A stretch of DNA of 8,844 nucleotides from Candidatus Ethanoperedens thermophilum. Its GTDB lineage: Archaea > Halobacteriota > Methanosarcinia > Methanosarcinales > EX4572-44. The position numbers were made by a program, and so were the translations under genes. Under the pieces are notes generated by a model. It was not told where the DNA came from and searched no databases. It saw only the letters and a program-made list of their open reading frames with translations. The stretch is from assembly GCA_012910725.1 (NCBI GenBank), contig WNEG01000014.1:1-8844 (forward strand). The letters run 5' to 3'. Every line of letters starts with the position of its first letter. Position 1 is the stretch's first letter. Below are positions 6,496 through 8,844 of this stretch, piece by piece.

Positions 6496-6617
6496 CTTGA
6501 TTGCTGCGCAATCAAGAGTTATTTTTCTGCACTTGATTGCTAACGCAATCAAGAGTTATTTTTCTGCATACGCAGTATGCAGTGTTTGCGCAATCAAGAG
6601 TTACTGGTTATTTCTGC
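6496..6617. repeat. Tandem hairpin repeat array, two near-identical 36/37-nt units plus a degenerate third
   Basis: Unit A (6496-6531) and unit B (6532-6568) each carry CTTGATTGC, a 3- or 4-nt spacer (TGC or TAAC), GCAATCAAG, then AGTTATTTTTCTGCA. The 24 bases from GCAATC onward are identical in both, and the 9-bp stems are perfect. A third, degenerate unit keeps GCAATCAAGAGTTA at 6590-6603 and ends in TTATTTCTGC, but its left arm is replaced by a different hairpin at 6564-6582. There are no spacers of CRISPR type. Plausible roles are tandem terminators for the + strand operon or a REP/MITE-like dispersed element. Confidence 0.8.
6564..6582. repeat. Perfect 8-bp hairpin between repeat units
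   Basis: CTGCATAC and GTATGCAG with a 3-nt GCA loop, overlapping the end of unit B and standing where the left arm of unit C would be. It makes a third strong stem in 90 bases, with an unrelated arm sequence, so the ability to form stems appears kept even where sequence is not. Confidence 0.7.
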
Positions 6618-6633
6618 TTGCGTTGTATGTAGT

Positions 6634-6652
6634 TTCTTGAAAAGGATGCAGT
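6634..6652 (+). repeat. Dispersed 19-nt repeat, copy 2
   Basis: TTCTTGAAAAGGATGCAGT, one mismatch from 3056-3074. It lies seven bases downstream of the pscS stop codon, on the minus-strand 3' side, like copy 1 beyond the cytochrome gene. Confidence 0.5.
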
Positions 6653-6658
6653 CCCGGG

Positions 6659-7852
6659 TCAGGGCTCTACACATATACCATGCTTGAGTGCAATATCCTT
6701 GAAAGCTTCTGCCACGTATTTGACCTGCTCCCAACTCAGCCCATACGTGTTGATTTCAAAACTTTTACTCATGCCAGGGCGAACTCCCATGATCCTGCGT
6801 TTTTTTAACTCGCGATAGAGAAAGTATCCTTTTCTGCGATCTTTTGCAGCAACTGCATGGAAGGAAGGGCTTTCAATATTCATAAGTGTGTGCTGTTTAG
6901 GTTTATGTCCTATCTGGCAGATTCCATCGATTTTTTCAAGCTCATCAACAAAATAGCAAGCTTTCTTGACCTCTTCATCCCAGTGCGTTACACGTTCAAC
7001 CACTGCTGGAAATGATGCCATGAGAGTAGCAATCGGAGCCCCAAAAACAGGGGGACAACCGAAGAGGGCAACCTCTTTTTTGTTGAAACTGCATCCACTC
7101 CAGTCACCTGTAATCTTTGATTTGCCAAACACTTTATCACTCCACTCATGCGATGCTGCGAGTATGCCGATTGGAGCTGATGCCGCCCAGCTTTTGTGGC
7201 AGCTGCAAGTGAGAAAATCTGCATGAAGTTTTTTTGCATCAACAGGCATAACACCAGTTGAATATGCAGTATTTAGGATAAGTGGCACACCATATTGCTG
7301 ACAGATCTTCCCAACAGCTTTTGCATCAGCAAGGTTTCCGTATCGAGAATCCACGTGGGTGAGCAGTGCAAGTACTGGCAGGTTTCCTGTATGTCTCTTT
7401 ACATCTTCAAATTTCTGTGCATACATCCCAGGATCGATATGAAACAGGGGATTGCCAGTATGCGGCACTTCCACCACATCAAGTCGATTTGCCTCGGCAC
7501 CAAGATATGATGTGTAATGTGCAAGAGAATCGAGAACTATCGTATTACCAGGCTCTGTGATCATATGCATGATCGCCCACATAGCATGGCGGCAGCCTGC
7601 TGTAAAACGCACTTCATCCACATTCAAAAACTCTGCAACATCCATCGTGAAATCGCGTATAGGAGGCTTCTGCACAAGATCGACACGAGAATCAAAACAA
7701 TAATCACACACAGAATACCCATCCCCAAACTCGAGCAGAGCTTTTCGAGCCTCACCAGTCAGTACACCGCCGCGCTGTATTGGGTTGACATTGATATAAT
7801 TATCCTGGATGCCTCGTGTAATATTTTTATATTTTTTTAGATCCATAATCAT
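6659..7852 (-). CDS. pscS: O-phosphoseryl-tRNA(Cys):Cys-tRNA(Cys) synthase (SepCysS)
   Basis: A 397-residue PLP enzyme that converts phosphoserine on tRNA(Cys) to cysteine with a sulfur donor, the second step after SepRS in the indirect Cys-tRNA route of methanogens, ANME archaea and Archaeoglobus. Lys220 in CSCHKSWAASAPIG is the PLP-binding lysine. Cys49 and Cys52 (SVCDYC) match the paired cysteines that bind sulfur or an iron-sulfur cluster in studied homologues. The third is probably Cys254 or Cys266, which I cannot settle without an alignment. NTAYSTG and THVDSRYGNLADAKAVG are also typical. The length is normal for the family. ATG 7852 is used; a second ATG lies two codons in. No Shine-Dalgarno is visible, and a TATA-like site at 7885-7892 predicts a very short leader. 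SepRS is not in the window. Confidence 0.95.
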   Translation of the reverse strand: MIMDLKKYKNITRGIQDNYINVNPIQRGGVLTGEARKALLEFGDGYSVCDYCFDSRVDLVQKPPIRDFTMDVAEFLNVDEVRFTAGCRHAMWAIMHMITEPGNTIVLDSLAHYTSYLGAEANRLDVVEVPHTGNPLFHIDPGMYAQKFEDVKRHTGNLPVLALLTHVDSRYGNLADAKAVGKICQQYGVPLILNTAYSTGVMPVDAKKLHADFLTCSCHKSWAASAPIGILAASHEWSDKVFGKSKITGDWSGCSFNKKEVALFGCPPVFGAPIATLMASFPAVVERVTHWDEEVKKACYFVDELEKIDGICQIGHKPKQHTLMNIESPSFHAVAAKDRRKGYFLYRELKKRRIMGVRPGMSKSFEINTYGLSWEQVKYVAEAFKDIALKHGICVEP

Positions 7853-7884
7853 ACATCAAAACAATAAAGAGTTACTACTATTAG

Positions 7885-7892
7885 ATATTTAT
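7885..7892 (-). promoter_or_regulatory. Candidate TATA box of pscS
   Basis: On the minus strand this reads ATAAATAT. It would start transcription near 7862, giving a leader of about ten bases and near-leaderless translation, in keeping with the lack of a Shine-Dalgarno before ATG 7852. Inferred from spacing. Confidence 0.35.
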
Positions 7893-7904
7893 CACCGAGC
7901 TGGT

Positions 7905-7940
7905 GCTAACGATTTGGCTCTACGGTTATTTTTCTTGCCA
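7905..7940. repeat. Decayed relative of the hairpin repeat
   Basis: GCTAACG at 7905-7911 and TTATTTTTCT at 7926-7935 match the spacer edge and T-run of unit B (6539-6545 and 6556-6565) in the same order and with similar distance, but the stem arms between them are lost. CGCAATCAGAG at 7954-7964 also resembles the right arm. It lies between pscS and the IMPase gene. It could be chance in AT-rich DNA. Confidence 0.35.
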
Positions 7941-7994
7941 GAAAACATATAATCGCAATCAGAGGGTCAATCAATATAACTGAGTAGTTACACT

Positions 7995-8807
7995 TTATTT
8001 TAAGCCGGTTCCAGCTTGCAGGTATTTCAGGATATTATTATGCAGATTTTTATCTGCTGTCGCGATCAATGAGATGCAACTTGCTTCAGCACCAACAATA
8101 ATTTGCTCACCACGAAGGTTTGTGATAAATCCGCCAGTTTCGCTCAATATGAGTTGCGATGCCATTATGTCATAGCTGCTGACAAGTCCTCTTGTATCAA
8201 TTAACCCATCGAGTGTGCCTTCTGCCACATAACACATCTCAAGTGCGATACTGCCAAGTGTTCTTTGTATGATGTGTTTTTCAAGCTGGATTATGCCTTC
8301 TGGCATCTCCTCGACACCATATGCATAGATGGAGAGTATTGGTCTTGTTCTTGTCCCTCCCTTTTTGCCTGTAATTCTCTTGTTGTTAATATACGCGCCC
8401 CTGTTTTTCACTGCACTGTAAGTGGTGTTTTCTGCTGTCGTAATAGCTGACAGGGTAACATCATCGAACGTGGCATCATCAATTTTTTCGCATAATGCAA
8501 GGGATGTGCAGAAGAAAGGTATGCCGCAGGTGGCATTGGTTGAGCCGTCCACAGGATCGAAGACCAACAGACACTGTGGGTTTCTGCCAACAATCCGATC
8601 CCCTATCTCCTCTGAGATAATTCGTGCAGAGATGCTTCTGTTTTCAAGGGCAGTATCGAGTGCCTCCTCTGCAACCAGATCTATTTTTCGTGTAATGTCA
8701 CGCGGTCGCACCTTTACCAGTTCACCATAGTCATCACTGTTTGACATGGTCTCGATGACTACCTTTCGTATTTCCTGAGTAATTTCACGTAGTGTATCAA
8801 GATTCAT
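7995..8807 (-). CDS. Inositol monophosphatase/archaeal fructose-1,6-bisphosphatase family protein
   Basis: A 270-residue Mg2+-dependent sugar or inositol phosphatase. The metal-site motifs are complete: the acidic pair Glu66-Glu67 in SEEIGD, DPVDGSTN at 84-91 (Asp84, Asp87), and YDIMASQLILSETGG at 212-226 with Asp213 in place of the usual Trp-Asp motif position. Archaeal members often hydrolyse both inositol-1-phosphate and fructose-1,6-bisphosphate, so it may serve gluconeogenesis or inositol lipid/osmolyte synthesis; sequence alone does not separate these. It is slightly longer than the roughly 250-residue thermophile enzymes. ATG 8807 has a good Shine-Dalgarno, GAGAGGGG at 8817-8824 on the minus strand, part of which lies in a hairpin arm. 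pscS follows 142 bp downstream on the same strand, but a separate promoter there is likely. Confidence 0.92.
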   Translation of the reverse strand: MNLDTLREITQEIRKVVIETMSNSDDYGELVKVRPRDITRKIDLVAEEALDTALENRSISARIISEEIGDRIVGRNPQCLLVFDPVDGSTNATCGIPFFCTSLALCEKIDDATFDDVTLSAITTAENTTYSAVKNRGAYINNKRITGKKGGTRTRPILSIYAYGVEEMPEGIIQLEKHIIQRTLGSIALEMCYVAEGTLDGLIDTRGLVSSYDIMASQLILSETGGFITNLRGEQIIVGAEASCISLIATADKNLHNNILKYLQAGTGLK

Positions 8808-8820
8808 TGAATCAGTCCCC

Positions 8821-8844
8821 TCTCGATTGCTGACACAATCAAGA
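8821..8844 (-). repeat. Hairpin repeat copy in the leader of the IMPase gene
   Basis: TCTCGATTG and CAATCAAGA, separated by CTGACA, match the stem of the array at 6495-6517 with a few changes. As minus-strand RNA the 9-bp stem is complete, with one G-U wobble where the + strand would have a C-A mismatch. The 3' arm contains the GAGA of the gene's Shine-Dalgarno. The window ends here, so any following T-run cannot be seen. Confidence 0.6.

Larger units (their letters stand above)
6443..6658. other. 216-bp convergent intergenic region filled by hairpin repeats
   Basis: No gene is visible. The first 50 bases are plain AT-rich sequence after the membrane-protein stop. From 6496 to about 6617 lie tandem hairpin repeat units. 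At 6634-6652 lies the second copy of the 19-nt dispersed repeat, followed by CCCGGG just before the pscS stop. On the + strand each hairpin is followed by a T-run, so the array may double as the terminator of the HARP unit. Confidence 0.7.

Noticed and set aside
6496..6603. CRISPR-like array
   Set aside because: The units are contiguous palindromes without unique spacers, only two are intact, and no cas gene is near.
6966..7840. Several plus-strand frames inside pscS
   Set aside because: pscS has all its family motifs in the minus frame; these frames are short and have no recognisable protein features.
1..8844. tRNA or rRNA genes, transposases, integrase attachment sites
   Set aside because: I looked for cloverleaf-type arms, conserved rRNA stretches and DDE or integrase motifs by eye and saw none.

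Overview
The window looks archaeal, most likely from a methane- or alkane-metabolising member of the Methanosarcinales and relatives (ANME-2, Methanoperedens or GoM-Arc1-like). The lineage is inferred from gene content. Supporting signs are a methanogenesis marker protein 8 gene, a Sep-tRNA:Cys-tRNA synthase, a type I dehydroquinase, an archaeal HARP-type RNase P, a secreted multiheme cytochrome c with a PGF-CTERM-like anchor, and TATA-box-like AT-rich promoters. No mcr gene is in view, so methane, ethane or other alkane metabolism cannot be told apart here.

Layout. Positions 1-2088 (+) hold the 3' part of a secreted, C-terminally anchored COG1361-like (S-layer/CARDB-type) protein. It overlaps a MacB/FtsX-type ABC permease, and the two look like the end of an export or cell-envelope operon. 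The operon converges on aroD (2811-2116, -), the third step of the shikimate pathway. An AT-rich gap (2812-3165) follows. Next comes a gene for an exported cytochrome with nine CXXCH haem sites and one degenerate CXXCE site (4272-3166, -). It is divergent from the marker 8 gene (4466-5335, +) across a 193-bp promoter region. A two-gene unit (5456-6442, +) encodes a HARP and a small three-helix membrane protein. A 216-bp repeat-rich convergent gap separates it from pscS (7852-6659, -). The last gene is an inositol monophosphatase/archaeal FBPase family gene (8807-7995, -).

How they fit. The cytochrome suggests extracytoplasmic electron transfer of the kind known in anaerobic methane/alkane oxidisers. 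Marker 8 ties the genome to Mcr-type metabolism. SepCysS makes Cys-tRNA(Cys) from Sep-tRNA(Cys), and aroD and the IMPase/FBPase gene are central metabolism. HARP acts in tRNA 5' processing.

The most unusual non-coding content is a family of short hairpin repeats. Two near-perfect tandem units and a third degenerate unit lie between the HARP operon and pscS. Another copy at the right edge overlaps the Shine-Dalgarno of the IMPase gene, and a decayed relative lies between pscS and the IMPase gene. Separately, a 19-nt sequence recurs in two intergenic regions. I found no tRNA, rRNA, CRISPR array, transposase or clear mobile element.
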